Source: Takakia lepidozioides
Lineage: Eukaryota > Streptophyta > Takakiopsida > Takakiales > Takakiaceae
DNA length: 64,000 nucleotides
Assembly (NCBI GenBank): GCA_030704615.1
Contig: CM060734.1
Location: forward strand, 49,060,042 to 49,124,041
Direction: 5' to 3'
Both the position numbers and the translations under genes were made by a program. The notes beneath the pieces are model-generated. The model worked only from the letters and a program-made list of their open reading frames with translations. It was not told the DNA's origin and ran no database searches. Positions 24,297 through 36,479 of the stretch are shown here, one piece after another. How positions within the stretch are numbered: position 1 is the first letter of the stretch; each line of letters starts with the position of its first letter.

Positions 24297-24957
24297 GATG
24301 TTGCACTTCTTTTGGAAGGATCCCACGACCGTCTATTTGCGTGGATGGCACTCGAATTTGAATAAGGTGGATCTGTCAATCTTTGATTCGCAGAGCTCCC
24401 TCTACGGCCGGGCCTGGTCGCAGTGTGCAGAACACTTGAGGGTTTAGGGTTTAGGCTCGCATGCCGACTGGAGATGTCTGCGCAAAGGCTACCTGTAACT
24501 GGACCCCTTAGAAATTGACTATGTCCGATGTGGTCTATACGTTTTGGCTTTTCTACTCCATGAATGGATCAGGTCCATTTTCACACCAAACCAACTGATT
24601 GATGGGGTATCATGAAAGTGGCTCAGATCGACTATCCAGTTGCAAGACTAATGCTGAGGAATTTGACATGGCATAGAGAGAGAGAGACATTGTGGTTCCC
24701 TGCAAACATATGCAATGGTGTACCCTTATAAACTTTGTTCCCTTTGCAGACTAACCCTCTGGAGCAAGTTGTCGGTTTCAGCCCTCCAGGGTATGTCAGA
24801 TTAACCCCAAAACTGCCAAAGCACTTGCAGCTGACAAAAATCCCGTCACAGGAATTGAGTCTTGGCTGTGTGCTTAACTGACATCATTCTGAATGGCATG
24901 AAGTTGATTCCAACATTCGTGCTCTCTCTCTGGGTTAAACAAATGTGTTAATTGAGA
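24297..24957. other. Non-coding, telomere-like repeat at 24443
   Basis: GGGTTTAGGGTTTAGG at 24440-24455 gives two units of the plant telomere heptamer. No gene is seen in the rest. Confidence 0.5.
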
Positions 24958-25215
24958 GAATGTACTCATGAGACATTGTTTGCCATAGCCTTGTGGCCAT
25001 AGACCCCCTGCCCAGTTTGGGTGGAACAAGAGGGAACAGACACTATCTCTCACTCCAGTGGGACTTGTCTTGGTATAAACATTTGGTTTGGGCTTTCCGG
25101 ATTTCCTCAAGAAAGCCCTTCAGACAAGCATCAATCTGCTGTGTACGAGATGCCCGGCAATTAGGCCCCAACAGGGCCAGGACTTTAGGCCCAGCCTCGA
25201 AATTTTGGAAGTTGG
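24958..25215 (-). mobile_element. LINE fragment: ORF2 end plus 3' tail
   Basis: On the minus strand this encodes NFQNFEAGPKVLALL, then QQIDACLKGFLEEIRK, aligning with the end of the LINE ORF2 at 6860-7010. The tail AATGTACTCATGAGACATTG at the left edge matches the LINE terminus at 7112-7131. It is a 5'-truncated insertion in the opposite orientation to the GRIP-intron copy. Confidence 0.75.
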
Positions 25216-25530
25216 TGAGCATCCGAGTCCCGGGAGTCCTCAGAGTCCTCAGACTACCTGTCCTTGGACTCATCATCCTGACTATGAGATCGGGAGCCCT
25301 CGGTCTCAATCTGCAACTTATCTACCGCCTGAGCCTCTGAGTCCTCCGCCTCATTGTCCTCGGTCTAAAGCTCAGGAGTCAACCATGAGTCTACCTCAAC
25401 CGTGCTCCTTGGTGTAGTTGAACTCTATCGTGGAGGGCACCCTCCCAAACTCTCGTTGCTACACATGACATACAGTTCAAATGAGTGAGTGCCAGAAAAA
25501 GAGAGAGGGAGAGAGAGGGAGAGAAAGAGA

Positions 25531-25640
25531 ATGTACTCATAAGACGTTGTTTGCCATAGCCTTGTGGCCATTGACCCCGCGCTCAGTTTGAGCGGAACAC
25601 AAAGGGACAGAAACTGCCTTTGTCAGGGGGGGGGGGGGAG
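25531..25640 (-). mobile_element. Second LINE 3' tail
   Basis: ATGTACTCATAAGACGTTGT, then GCCTTGTGGCCATTGACCCC, matches in inverse the 3' tail of the LINE at 7050-7131. It is preceded by (GA) and followed by a G-run and (GA)n. It lies about 570 bp from the tail at 24958 and in the same orientation, so two independent insertions or a duplication. Confidence 0.75.
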
Positions 25641-28489
25641 AGAGAGAGAGAGATTCGTCTTCAGGGACAATGGCATCTATTGCCACATAAATATGTGACA
25701 AAGTACTTAGTCACCAGAGCAGGTAGGGTCAGATCTTGATTATTATTCTAGTCCTTGTGCTTCCATTGATCTTTTGTATGCGCTTGCTTGATCTCACTCG
25801 GCCAGGTGGACACCCTCGGGGCAGTGACCCCTCCCTTCAAAAGAGCCTGTAGTCAATGGACAGCCCATCGGCACTCCTATCAGGCCCCTCAACATAGGCA
25901 ACGGGCATTTGGCTCTCCTAAAACTCCGGATGTGTTGTAGATTACTCCACCACCAACCAAGACTTTTGGCAGTCGAACCCCCCCACAGCCATTCACAGAT
26001 TATGTGAGCAAAAACACTAGAACACACTCCCTATTACAGTAGGGAGGGGTATAGGTGATACGACCCTTCACGCACATATTGAAGCATCATCATCCTTTTC
26101 TTGCTGAGAATTGTGTTTGCTGTGTAGGAGATGTCCATTTGGGAAATGTTTTATGTTATTTGTTTTCAATTAAAACATCGGCTTTGGCTTCATAGACTAT
26201 GTGGAGAGGTTTCACACTGATAAAAGACAGAAAAGCGACCAGGCCCTAGCATTTGATTGTCGTGAAGACTTCATTAGTACTATGCCAAGAACTATGGTAA
26301 GGCATCATGCAGATTAGCCAACACAGCCAATTACCACCACCACCTCAGCCACCAAGCAGCCCAAATGGACACATACCGCCGAATAGATTCTATCAGAGTA
26401 CAAATCCAGACATCTTGTACCTATACAAACTCCTACATATCCAAGTTGGTCGTCTCCACACGTCTGCTACATGTCATCTCAAATCAGTTTTGGACACCTG
26501 TTGTAGTCACTAATGCTCAAATTAGACAAATGTTCCACTTCCGATATGGGCAATGCTATGTGGGTGACCGAAGACGGAATGTTTTGGCCTCTACTATATC
26601 CTAACAAACATTGCACGCTACATTATGCCCAGCCTCCTCGGGTAGACACATGGCCGCATCATCTTCTCCAATGTAAGCACCCCATTATTCATGGACTTCA
26701 CCTCACTAGACATAACCGGGGAGTTTGGCAGCTTCTACTGTCGTACCCTAAATCCAAATGGTTCAATCTCATTAATCGGGCACGTAAGGCCGCCGGACCA
26801 CACGATACCCCTATGGTTGCTACCATGCACCTGCATTGACTCTCCATGCCACTATCTAGCAAGACTATGCCCTTATGTTTACTTGTCCAAGGACTCCTCA
26901 TCCCATCGCCTATAGCAAGTGGCCCACTCCAATCGGGGGATGCTAAAACGTGAGCTTGGGAGATTGTTGCTCATGCTCTCGAGAATGCGAGTCGACCAAA
27001 AGGCCTATTACCGCGGACACAAAAACCTATAAAGCATCTATTTCCGCCCCCAATGCATGGCTCGTAGTAGGATGACGAAGAACTTCACATAGCAACAATG
27101 AAATTTCGAATTACGTCAAGTCACCTGTAATGTGAATATTTCATCCATGCATATGAATGAATGGAATCCCTCGGTGAATAGTTTTATGTATGGGTGAGTC
27201 TCCCAACCATCAGCCGGGAAATATTCTTTCCCCAAGGAAGGCAATGACTTGTATTAGCTGATAGGACACAATATAGTGGTAGTGAATTCGTTCATTCAAT
27301 GTAATCATATCGAGAGTAGTTTGAGTAGCAATATGTTAATGGTATAAGAATTCTAATATTTACCTTAAATAAGTACCAACCCACGTTAACAAATGTATTT
27401 TCGCTAGCAGAAGGAATAGAGCTTAATATGGTGGAGGAGCGCAATAGAGCTTAATATGGCGGTCATAGTTCAGTTTGACAAGGAAACACAGCAAAGCGGT
27501 GCTCTTAGCCAACAAGAACAACCACCCCCAATGTGCAGGTCAAGGCAACAATGAAGCTCCGACGAAGCCCAATAATGATTTGAAAGGGGCTCAAATGCAA
27601 ATGTCCACTCATTCATTTTCAAGCCAATAACAAATGGAATTTGACATGTTAAACGTATTTGTGGAGGTAAAGACCATGCTAAGAAAGATTGTCCATAAAG
27701 AGGCAGGGACCAATATAGATGCAGCCTACACAGTTGCAGTGTGGTCATTATAGCAAATTATATGTGCATGAAAGGACCCATTGTTATGACTTGCATCTTG
27801 AGATCAAATTACACCAAGAGACATCCTTATAAGGCAATGGAAAGCTTATGCTGAAACTCCCGCTAATCATAATTTAATCTTTATGCTTAAGATTAACTTG
27901 TGCTACATCATTATGTTCTATAATCTTCATATATTTCTCCTCTTTCATAGGTGCCTCCCTACTCCATTAGCCCCACATGGTCTAACTTGCATATGTGGTA
28001 GAATAACCACCCTACCTCACGACTATTGCATTTCATGCCACAATCACAACACCCAAGTTGCACGACATGCTCACGCACTACCCAACCATTCCTCGTTGTG
28101 GTGGATTAATAACAATCTTTCTTCGCATTTTGAGGGTGAAATCAAAAGATGATGTATATACAAGAGGACATTATTTGAAAACGGATTGAGTGATGTTTTC
28201 ATGGTAATCCCTCCAAAATGCTTGACTATATATAGGCAGATGTCATCGTCAGTTGTAACTCTTTAGTCAGGATTACTATAATTTAGAGTTACACTCCAAT
28301 TGTCCAAATCACAAAATTGTAAATTTTCTGGGGTATTAAGTTCATAATCTGGTTGCATGACTATCATGGTCTCATGTTTTCAAGGTTTGGTTCATTATTG
28401 ATACCCAATATAATGTTGCAGCTCTAGTTGGTAGTTGAGTTGATTAATGCACTTAGTGCCATCTAGAATGATTCTAGGTTTAAATTGTG
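25641..28489. other. Decayed repetitive DNA, no intact gene
   Basis: AT-rich with many stops. Near 27655-27700 the plus strand reads ICGGKDHAKKDCP followed by a stop, resembling a degenerate gag-type zinc knuckle. A terminal piece near 27960-28152 encodes C-x-C and C-x-x-C clusters. These hint at a dead LTR element, but boundaries could not be found. Confidence 0.4.
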
Positions 28490-28728
28490 CTAATTGTTGG
28501 GTGTGGTATGATCTTCTCCCCCTTCCCTTGGGCAATGTTCCATGAGCCTGCGAGAATATTTTCCCCTCCCACTATATTAAGGAGCCTGATTTTGAGGGGT
28601 CGTATTTCATTTTATTCAAATAAAAATGGGTTTGGGGTGGTTATCCCTTTTATAAGCCTTCATGGCCTGCGGTGGTTATTTTTCCACATCCTTTTAATGC
28701 AATTCGGGATTTGTTCATTTCCTTAGGG

Positions 28729-28760
<32 letters not shown>
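28490..28760 (+). mobile_element. Poly(A)-tailed retroposon fragment
   Basis: Ends in 32 consecutive A at 28729-28760. The part before the tail (TAAGCCTTCATGGCCTGCGG at 28653, then GTGGTTATTTTTCCAC) is shared with 11381-11415, showing a dispersed family. It abuts directly the truncated accessory gene of MULE copy 1, so its insertion or a linked deletion removed the methyltransferase half of that gene. The left boundary is uncertain. Confidence 0.55.
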
Positions 28761-28764
<4 letters not shown>

Positions 28765-28818
28765 TATATGTATCAAAGACTACCTCTCACAACATGAATC
28801 CTACATGCCTTGGGTGTG

Positions 28819-30277
28819 TCATTTCCATAGCTTGTAATGCTCAAACCACATGTGGTTGCAGAATTGCTGGGTGTTATTTTCCATCATGAGGCCCAGCTCG
28901 AACTCCTCATTAACATCTTTCCAGCACTCATCCCAAGTATCGGTGATCTCAGGAGACACTAATGTGCTTTTCCCATTTGTATCCGTCAGTGACACATAAA
29001 AAACTTGTGCACCAAGTCTGTATCCATGCACGAAATCAGTTTCCAATTTTGTAATGTCATGGGAAAGTGGAGGACGCACAACAAGCATAGATATCATCCG
29101 GCATAGTGGGATGTGCGCCCTCCAGACACTTTTCACTTTAGTTTATCAGAAAGTGAGTGGAATGCACATTGTCTGCAATGCAAGAAGTCTATGTTTTCAA
29201 AGGAATGCGATTGACATTAATGACAACCACTTCTACCATGACTTAATGACAACCACTTTCTGCAGAAAACAAGAAACACAGTGTTGGAAAGGAAATCAGA
29301 GAGACTCCATTGTGATGGTCGTTAAAAACAATCATTATTTCTTGTCTCTTTGGAATGTACTTTGCAACTGTTTTTAGACATGAAGCTACAGTATGGTCTC
29401 AAGAAAAGTGATTGGCGGTACCGCCATTCCTCTTCCCTAGTCTGTGCAACCTGAAACAAAAAAAATGCAATGCAAAAAAATATGACTAAATAGTGATGGT
29501 CGGTGCCGACCATCACTCTCTCTCCACGCATGCAGATACAGGAAGCTCACGAGGAGAATCGAATGGCGTTAACGACACTCACACTACACTACAATGGAAA
29601 ACATTGCGTTTGGTGCAAATCAATACTAGATCATAGTTATTGTCGGCACCGACACTCACTTTCTTTTGTGTCAGAATGTGAGTTTTGAAATGAAAGAGAA
29701 TGACGTTGCCGACAATCACAGGTTCCTGCTACAGAAAGAAAGAGAAATAGTGCTGGAAAGGCAATCAGAATTACTCTATGATCTGAAAAACAGTGAATGG
29801 CGGTGCCGCCAGTCACAAACAACTGGTATGGAAAACCTGAAACAGAGGAATGCAAAGCAAATCAACATGACTTCATAGTGATGGTTGGTACCGACCATCA
29901 CTTTCTAGGACATTTCACTCACTTACTTCATACATCTGTAAACAGGAAAATGAAGGGTGGAAAACACTTACTGGCGCCTTCTTCGGTTTTGAGTTTGGAT
30001 CCCCTTCTGCAGCTTTCCTCTTCCCCTTCACATCTGTCGGAATTCCTGTCTGGTCTAGGATTTGTAGACCTTCTCCCGGTTCTGCGTTCCCCGGACTTCC
30101 ACCTCCTTCAGTTTCCTTGCGAGTCATCTCTGCTTCCATAGTCTGGTTTTCAACGCTCACTGTTCCCCCTAGTTGTGTGACAATTGCAGCCTCATTCTCG
30201 GTCTGCTCTTGTGTTGCAGTCTCCGCGTTCACCTGCTGCCGTGGCCCTGTGTTCTCCATCAAACCACACCTCGTCAT
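28819..30277 (-). pseudogene. Accessory gene remnant with ParB-like domain (copy 1)
   Basis: Exon 1 runs 30277-29972 (102 codons, phase 0, donor CCA/GTAAGT). It encodes a Gln/Glu-rich start and ends in a basic stretch (GKRKAAEGDPNSKPKKAP). The second coding block, 29136-28819, aligns with the ParB-like exon of copy 2 (IPLCRMISMLVVRPPL, HDITKLETDFVHGY, VFYVSLTD, EEFELG). It ends where copy 2 has the DGNHRL motif, here degenerated to FEHYKLWK and a stop. The methyltransferase exons are absent. The intron between the blocks carries palindromes of the GGTGCC type. Confidence 0.65.
29413..29901. repeat. Palindromic iteron array, GGTGCC/GGTACC type (copy 1)
   Basis: At least five palindromes: 29413-29426 (TGGCGGTACCGCCA, perfect), 29493-29516 (arms GTGATGGTCGG / CCGACCATCAC), 29641-29654 (TGTCGGCACCGACA), 29793-29816 (core GGCGGTGCCGCC) and 29878-29901 (arms GTGATGGTTGG / CCGACCATCAC). 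A half-site lies near 29704. Spacing is about 60-150 bp. They sit in the intron between exon 1 and the ParB-like block of the copy 1 accessory gene. Confidence 0.85.
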
Positions 30278-31319
30278 TTGCTCTCTTGTTCTGAGTCTCT
30301 CTCTAAGGGAAGTAAAATAAAGTGACTTCCTTCTCTTTCGTATTGTAGAAATAACCCTCTCCAGCTTGACTACCTCTCTCTCTCTCTAAGTGCGGAAACA
30401 AGAAAGACAAAGTGACTCTTGATTTCTTGCGGAGTTGCGTGCGTTAGGGATTGTCTCTAGAAACATCAGATTCCCTCTGGTGTGACCGTTACACAAATGT
30501 CATTCCCTTATTAGTGCACCTGCCAGCCATTACTGGACAGTTGTTCATCTGCAATGTAGTTTTTGAAGTCTGATGTGTGTCGCCCAAAATGAACGGCGTG
30601 TCGTTTATTTGAAGGGTCTCAATAATTGAATATAACAGCGACAGATATTATAAATGAATATAACATTACAAATAAAAAATTAGTTGGTCTGACTGCTCCT
30701 AGAGAATTATCTGGAATATGCTTATGTTGAAACTATGGGGCCATCTAGCGCACAAACTCGGACAATGCCTATGCCATCAGAACCATGGCACCATGGAATA
30801 AAAAATATGGGGCCATCTGGAGCACAAACTCAGAAAAATATATACAAGTAAACGAGTATTTGTTGACAAATTTCTGGATATCATACACATTCATCCTTGT
30901 AAGCCCACCCCATGTTCGTTTCAAAGTTTGGACTTTCCAGGTGCGTATGATCAATGATACTGTTATTAAGATGCATTTACTTCATTTGCTATCCCACCCT
31001 CAGATCCTTTGGCACACTTCTGAGAAGTCGGCTGGTTATTATGTTAATTGATGACGTTTTCAATAAAGGTTTAACAGCTATCGAAATTGCTCCTAAGGAT
31101 ACTCCGTCTACAGGGCCCACAAAAAAAAAATTAAAATGGACGGCGGCATGTCAGGAAGAGCTTGCCAGAGGCAAGGAATAACAGAATGTGCACAATCATC
31201 GTGTGTACTTCCTCCACGATATTCTGTGCTCAGGCTTCTCCAGTGTTTTGGAGACCTCAGTCAACAGATTTCACTGAAGAGCTGCGATAGCAAGGGATCA
31301 TCGTACGACAGGAGGCAAG
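30278..31319. promoter_or_regulatory. Divergent promoter interval of MULE copy 1
   Basis: About 1.04 kb between the start codons of the accessory gene (-) and the transposase (+). It is AT-rich in the middle with CT runs near the minus-strand start. The corresponding interval in copy 2 is 616 bp. It must carry both promoters if they were active. No further gene is seen. Confidence 0.5.
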
Positions 31320-34300
31320 ATGGCTTCCTCTGAAGCGGAGTTCTTCTTTGACGAGAAACCAGTGTCGTTCTCCAAGGAAGCCCTTGCCGATGGGTTTGCT
31401 GTTGTTCTCGAACATGTCTTGGCGACCCGCTTTGAACTACAAAATGGGACAATTTTCTTGGAGAGAGAAATTTACGGTTCAGACGGGAAGTTGTTAAAAT
31501 ACCCTTCCAGAACCGTGATGAGACAGATATGGTCAGACAGTGGAGAGTCCGCCCTGGAAGATACAAGGTCCTTGGGGAGCCTCGACAAAGTCCCTTGGAT
31601 CATATGTCACTCCAGGGACAGCTGCTTCTGTGGTTCAAGACAAAAGGGACTTTGTAGTGAAAAGAGAGGAAACATCCTCCACTCCCATCGTTGAGCTTTC
31701 GGATTCATCAGATGAAGAAATCACTGAAATCACTACTGACGTGCATCCTCTTGTAGTTGCGCAAGACGATGTTCAGGAAATCTCCAGTGTGATGCCCGGT
31801 TTCAAAAGTGAGTTGCGGGGAATTCGTTGGGACACTTTCAATATTGTTCCTATGAAATATCTTCTAGAGACGTTTGATGGGGATATCCTTTTCGAGCTCC
31901 CTCCTCCTCCTCATATTGGAGGTATCTCAAGCCTGATGCATGGTATGGACAAGAGACACGATGGACACCCATGGTGTAGGACGAAAACGTCAAATATTCA
32001 AAATCATGACAAACTCATCTTCATGAGAACAGTTTGCAATGGGCACCTCAGTGCGAAAATTTCAATTGCAGGCACTTCCTTCAATCAGGGGTTCACAACC
32101 AGAGCGAGCGGGAGGGTATCGCTGAAAATCCATTTAAGCCGGGGGCGGCTCCTTTGCAGACAGACACTTTCGTTTGCAAATTTTGTAAGCTTGTTCCATC
32201 CTGCCTGGCGGTGTGTGGTGCAAGAATGTACTACGTGGTGCACCGTTTGAAAACTGTGACTCGAGCTTATGTGCATTTCGGTTTCATAACCATCCAGTCT
32301 CAAAGGGCGATTACAGGGAAAGTCTTGAGACAGTGTCGAGGTTGATTAAACAAGAGTACGAGAGCAACCCATCCGCGACCACATCTGCAATTGCTCTTGC
32401 CGCAAGCAAGAGCTTCTTGGATAGCCATATTTTTTGTGCAGTGGATTTTGTCGGAAGTAAACTTGATGGACCAACATTGAACATTGTCATGGATCATTTC
32501 TCAACATTGAGTTCACCCAACATTCGCCATCAGGTGAATGCATTGAGAATGCGCTCTGGAAATAGAGGCTACATTGACAACATTATGGGATTGAAAAGAA
32601 TAAGCAAGTACGACTACATACAGGACAATGTGTTTCCAAGGCAAGGAGCGACAAAAGTATATCTTTTCAAAATGTCCACAACCGGGGAGGGCAGCGGGGT
32701 GAGCCTCGTCAGGCGGATGCAGAAGAGTGGTGACATTGAGAAATGTTTTCTTATGTTTGATCACGTCAAACGGGTGAAAGATTGGACGACTATGGCTTGT
32801 CATGTGTACGATCCCATATACCAACGAGTTATGACAATTGCAGTTTTGTGGGTAAAAGACGTGTGTCGGCAGGATTTTCAGACAAGGGATACGGTCGGAA
32901 TAGGCATGTCGGCTCGACAGGAGAGATGAATGAAGTAATGGATGAAGTGGGGATGTGCAACAATCATCCAACATAATTCATTAAAATGATGCCACGGATG
33001 AATGGATGGGGGTAGTGGAAATTTCATTCATTGAGTTTTAAGGGAAATGACAAAGTGGGGGCACTGAATGGATGAATTGTCATACTTCATCCACGGAGTT
33101 ATAGCTGCTTGCTGGATGAATTAAGGGTAGGTTAGAAGTGATTTTGTCTTATGTTGGCTAGATGAGAGGGGGATAACACCCGCAGGCTAGCCAAATCAGT
33201 TTTTAGTAAGGGATCACATGGCACCATGGGATGCATTAAGGGCTGCCAGCTGACTTCCCGGAGGAGGGGAGGTGGTTGGGTAGGATTTAGGCTGGGATGG
33301 TGAGAGAGATAGTTTTTTTTTATCATGGAGCTTTTGGGAGCGTGAGGTCTCTTGGAGATATGGATGCAACGTGATATGGAGCAAAGTGGAGTGAGCATTT
33401 GTGATCAGATTCAGTTGGTACTTGGAACTAGTGTGGAATGATGAGTGTGTTCAACCATAGAATATAATCAAAATTTAGCAATGCATGAAAGATATAACTC
33501 TTGCTTGTTTGATGGCTGGAATGATTGCATAGTGCAGAACCAGAGTTAGACATGGCAATGACAACCAAGATCTTGAGAGCACTTAGTCAGCCTGAAGGTT
33601 AGTCCAGGCAATATCCAAGTGCATAACAGAAAACTAGAGTAAGTCAGTTGAGCCATATAGATAGTGAGGGATCAGATTGTTGTAGTGCCACTGCACCCTA
33701 TAGGAGGATAATAGTTCTTCCAAACTAAGTTATGTGGGATAGCACACATAAAACAAGAGTGCTAGAGTAGAGATATCCTAAGGAGAAGGATGTTGTCTTC
33801 TCTTCTGCTGCAGCAACATTCTATCCAACGGGTGTCAAAGGGTAAGACAAGATAGAGTGAACCTTTAGGTAGACCCTTCTTTTTGCACCAAATTTTGTTG
33901 GTTTCATGGCAGATAGTGCACAGGCGAATTTCAATGCTGTGCGGATTATCTTCGGATCGGGGGACCCAAAGGTGCCAATGGAGGGAAGAGATCGTACATG
34001 TCTGTTCCATTGGACCCAATCTCTGGAGAAACATACAAAAGCGGATATCAAACTTGAGATGCAGGCACAACATCGTAAGTTGTGCAAAGAGTACAAAGAT
34101 CTCAAATCAATGGCGGAGGCGAATTCATTGTTCCAGATAACTCGTGCCTGGTGGTTCTCTTCAGGAGCAGCATCGCTTAACAGTATGAGAGCGTTGGAAG
34201 ATTGGTTGGCGTTTTGGCACTTCCGGTACAGACAGCGGGGAGCATCCATGACAACGGTACGTATCTAGTATTGCATGCATTTTCCATATCTTTCCGGGGT

Positions 34301-35737
34301 GCAGATTTGCATTTGCTTGGGTGGTGTTGTAACCTCTTTGGTATTCTGAAGTGTGTTTTCCACTTTGCAGAACATGTCCATTGATAAAATGGCAGACATG
34401 TCGTCTTGCAATTTGGCAGAGACAGTGCACAACGCATGGTTGCAACACTCTGGGAAACGGGGTCGGGATTTGTATGTGGCAACAACAGATGATCTCATAC
34501 GTGCACTACAACAACAAACCAGATATCGTGTCTTCTTGAGAGGAGGCGTTGGTGGGAAGGGTCCGAACAAACAAGAGTTGTTGTTGCGTGCTGCAAGCAA
34601 ATCATGGGATCCAAACAAGATAGCACGGGCGTTGGACATGTGTTCCAAAGGAACGCCTCTTGTGTCTAGAGTTCCAAATCTGGAAGGGGAGGAGAGATTT
34701 GGCTCCTGCAAGAGGAAATTGAACACCCCTCCTCGCATAGGGCAGACCGTGATAACTTCTCCATGCCTCGTGTCCCTCTGCATGAGAGATATATATCCGG
34801 ACCATCCCTTCTTGAGGAACTTGCGGCAGGAGGGCAGACTCCAACATATAACAACCCCATTGCAATGGTGCAAGAGATAAATTTGCTCCCTGATATTGTG
34901 GAGTCCATGTGTCCCGACCACATTTGGCACATAGAGCACACAACTGCAGGGTCTCGTGTCAAATGTACGGCGATCAGGGCAACCAATTCTGAGAAATGCA
35001 CTTCTTCCATATCCAGAGGTGGTGCCCGCACTCCAGCTCTAATTTTCACTGGTTTGATGCGCCCGTATGGGCAGCCAGAAGCCAAGAACCACAAGTTCTG
35101 GTTCTGTGCAGACGATTGTGGGAGATGTGTGTATGGAACTGTGCAACCTTCCGTGGTGATGAAGCCAAGTCCACCAGCTCTTTGGCCCGTGAAGTTGGGA
35201 ACAAATCTCACAAATCAAGAGATTGCAATGCTGGAAGAGGCAGGGTTTTCCCTTGCAAGACAACCCCGTGTGCGTGCATCTGCTTCCAGTTCTGGGAGTA
35301 CAAGGGTCCCTCCGGTAGATGCTCATTTGTGGCCAACAAAACGAAATGGAAAACTTGTTCAGCGTTTCCCTCCAACTGCAGAACACTTTGGCAAGGTGGA
35401 GTCCGCTAGAATGCTCCAAGCTCGTGTTTCCAGCACGACGGAGGTGCCCGATCCTGGGTATGATCGGGTGTACACAATGATCACCTTGACATCTGCTGTT
35501 CATGATAGGGCGTACAACATCACTGTTTCCAATTTCCCCAATTGCACCTGTCCTGGTTTTGTTGGGATGCTATCAACCAGTTTGGGCAAGAGAGGTAAAT
35601 TCGTACCCTGCAAACATTTGTACTTCATCTTCGTGAAGAGGATGGTTTGTGATCCCAAACATGACAACTTCATTCACCAGGCGACAATGAGTTTCAACGA
35701 GATCAATACTCTCTTGCAACGGGATACAAGCACATAG
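31320..35737 (+). pseudogene. MULE-type transposase, copy 1, multiply broken
   Basis: Starts MASSEAEF like copy 2. Compared with copy 2 it shifts frame near 31510, 31600, 32040 and 32270, has about 1 kb of unrelated DNA replacing about 95 bp inside the MULE core (32850-33887), and shifts again near 34740. An intron at 34257-34370 is shared with copy 2. The C-terminal part, open from 34763 to 35737, is intact. It has a Cys-rich segment ending NHKFWFCADDCGRC and a SWIM finger, NFPNCTCPGFVG...FVPCKHLYFIF (CxC...CxH). MULE transposases cut and paste DNA with a DDE core. This copy cannot make a full protein. Confidence 0.8.
32848..33887. mobile_element. ~1-kb insertion inside copy 1 transposase
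   Basis: Sequence absent from the matching position in copy 2. The left part is rich in GGATGAATG-like words (32925-33120), and the rest is AT-rich without ORFs. Transposase homology resumes at CCAAATTTTGTTGG. About 95 bp of transposase DNA are missing at the junction, so this is an insertion with deletion. Similar GATGAATG-rich DNA occurs at 40150-40275. Confidence 0.6.
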
Positions 35738-36479
35738 GTAGATGACTTGCTGTTTCTGGAATGTGGTGAAAGTTCAATCCGGTATCGCAAATCTGAATTT
35801 AGGTTGGTTTCAACTGTGAGTATGCAAAGGGTACAACCATGGTGTGTAATGTGTAGTTGGAACATTGTCACTACCAAACATTTCAATTCAATAGCAGCAT
35901 TCGTGAGGTTGTTGAATGATATGGCAGACCTTCTCCCTCCATTATGCTTCCAATTGTATAATATGTGTGCTCTCTTTGGCAATTTTATGGAGCTCATGCA
36001 TCATTGGTCCTGTGGGTGTCTACATGTGCTTCTTTCCAATGTTATCCGAATTGTCAATGTTATTTGGGGAGAGTCAGGGTGTCCCTATGTCGTCATGTAC
36101 ACCACTAAATTTGCGAGGTTAGTTTGTCGTCCTAGTAATTGCAAAATTGTCAAAATTACAGCATTAATTTCACTTATTCTGGAATGGACGCCACAGTTGT
36201 GGGCTTATTTCCCGATTCGGATGTTCCATGGTAGTTTTCATGTTATTCACCAAACTATTGCCTAACATATCCCACGGTCATAGGACCCTCGGTAATAGGC
36301 TCTTTATGTTTCCGCTGACGTGGCGGATGCTGACGTGTCGCCACATCAGCACCCAACTCCATGTCAGCTTGCTGACATCAAGCTCATGCCACGTCAGCAG
36401 GACTGCGGGCTCACGCCACCTCAGCAGGCATGAGCGTACCCTCACGCGCAAGGCTCACGCCGTTGCGTTGTTGCCTCCG

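Larger units (their letters stand above)
28761..36285. mobile_element. Two-gene MULE-type transposon, copy 1 (truncated)
   Basis: Contains a minus-strand accessory gene remnant (28819-30277) head-to-head with a plus-strand transposase pseudogene (31320-35737), the same arrangement as 41.3-50.2 kb. Terminal inverted repeats were not found, so the ends are approximate. The left side is cut by a poly(A) retroposon. The right side continues into sequence with many GGTCTGC repeats that may or may not belong to the element. Confidence 0.7.
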
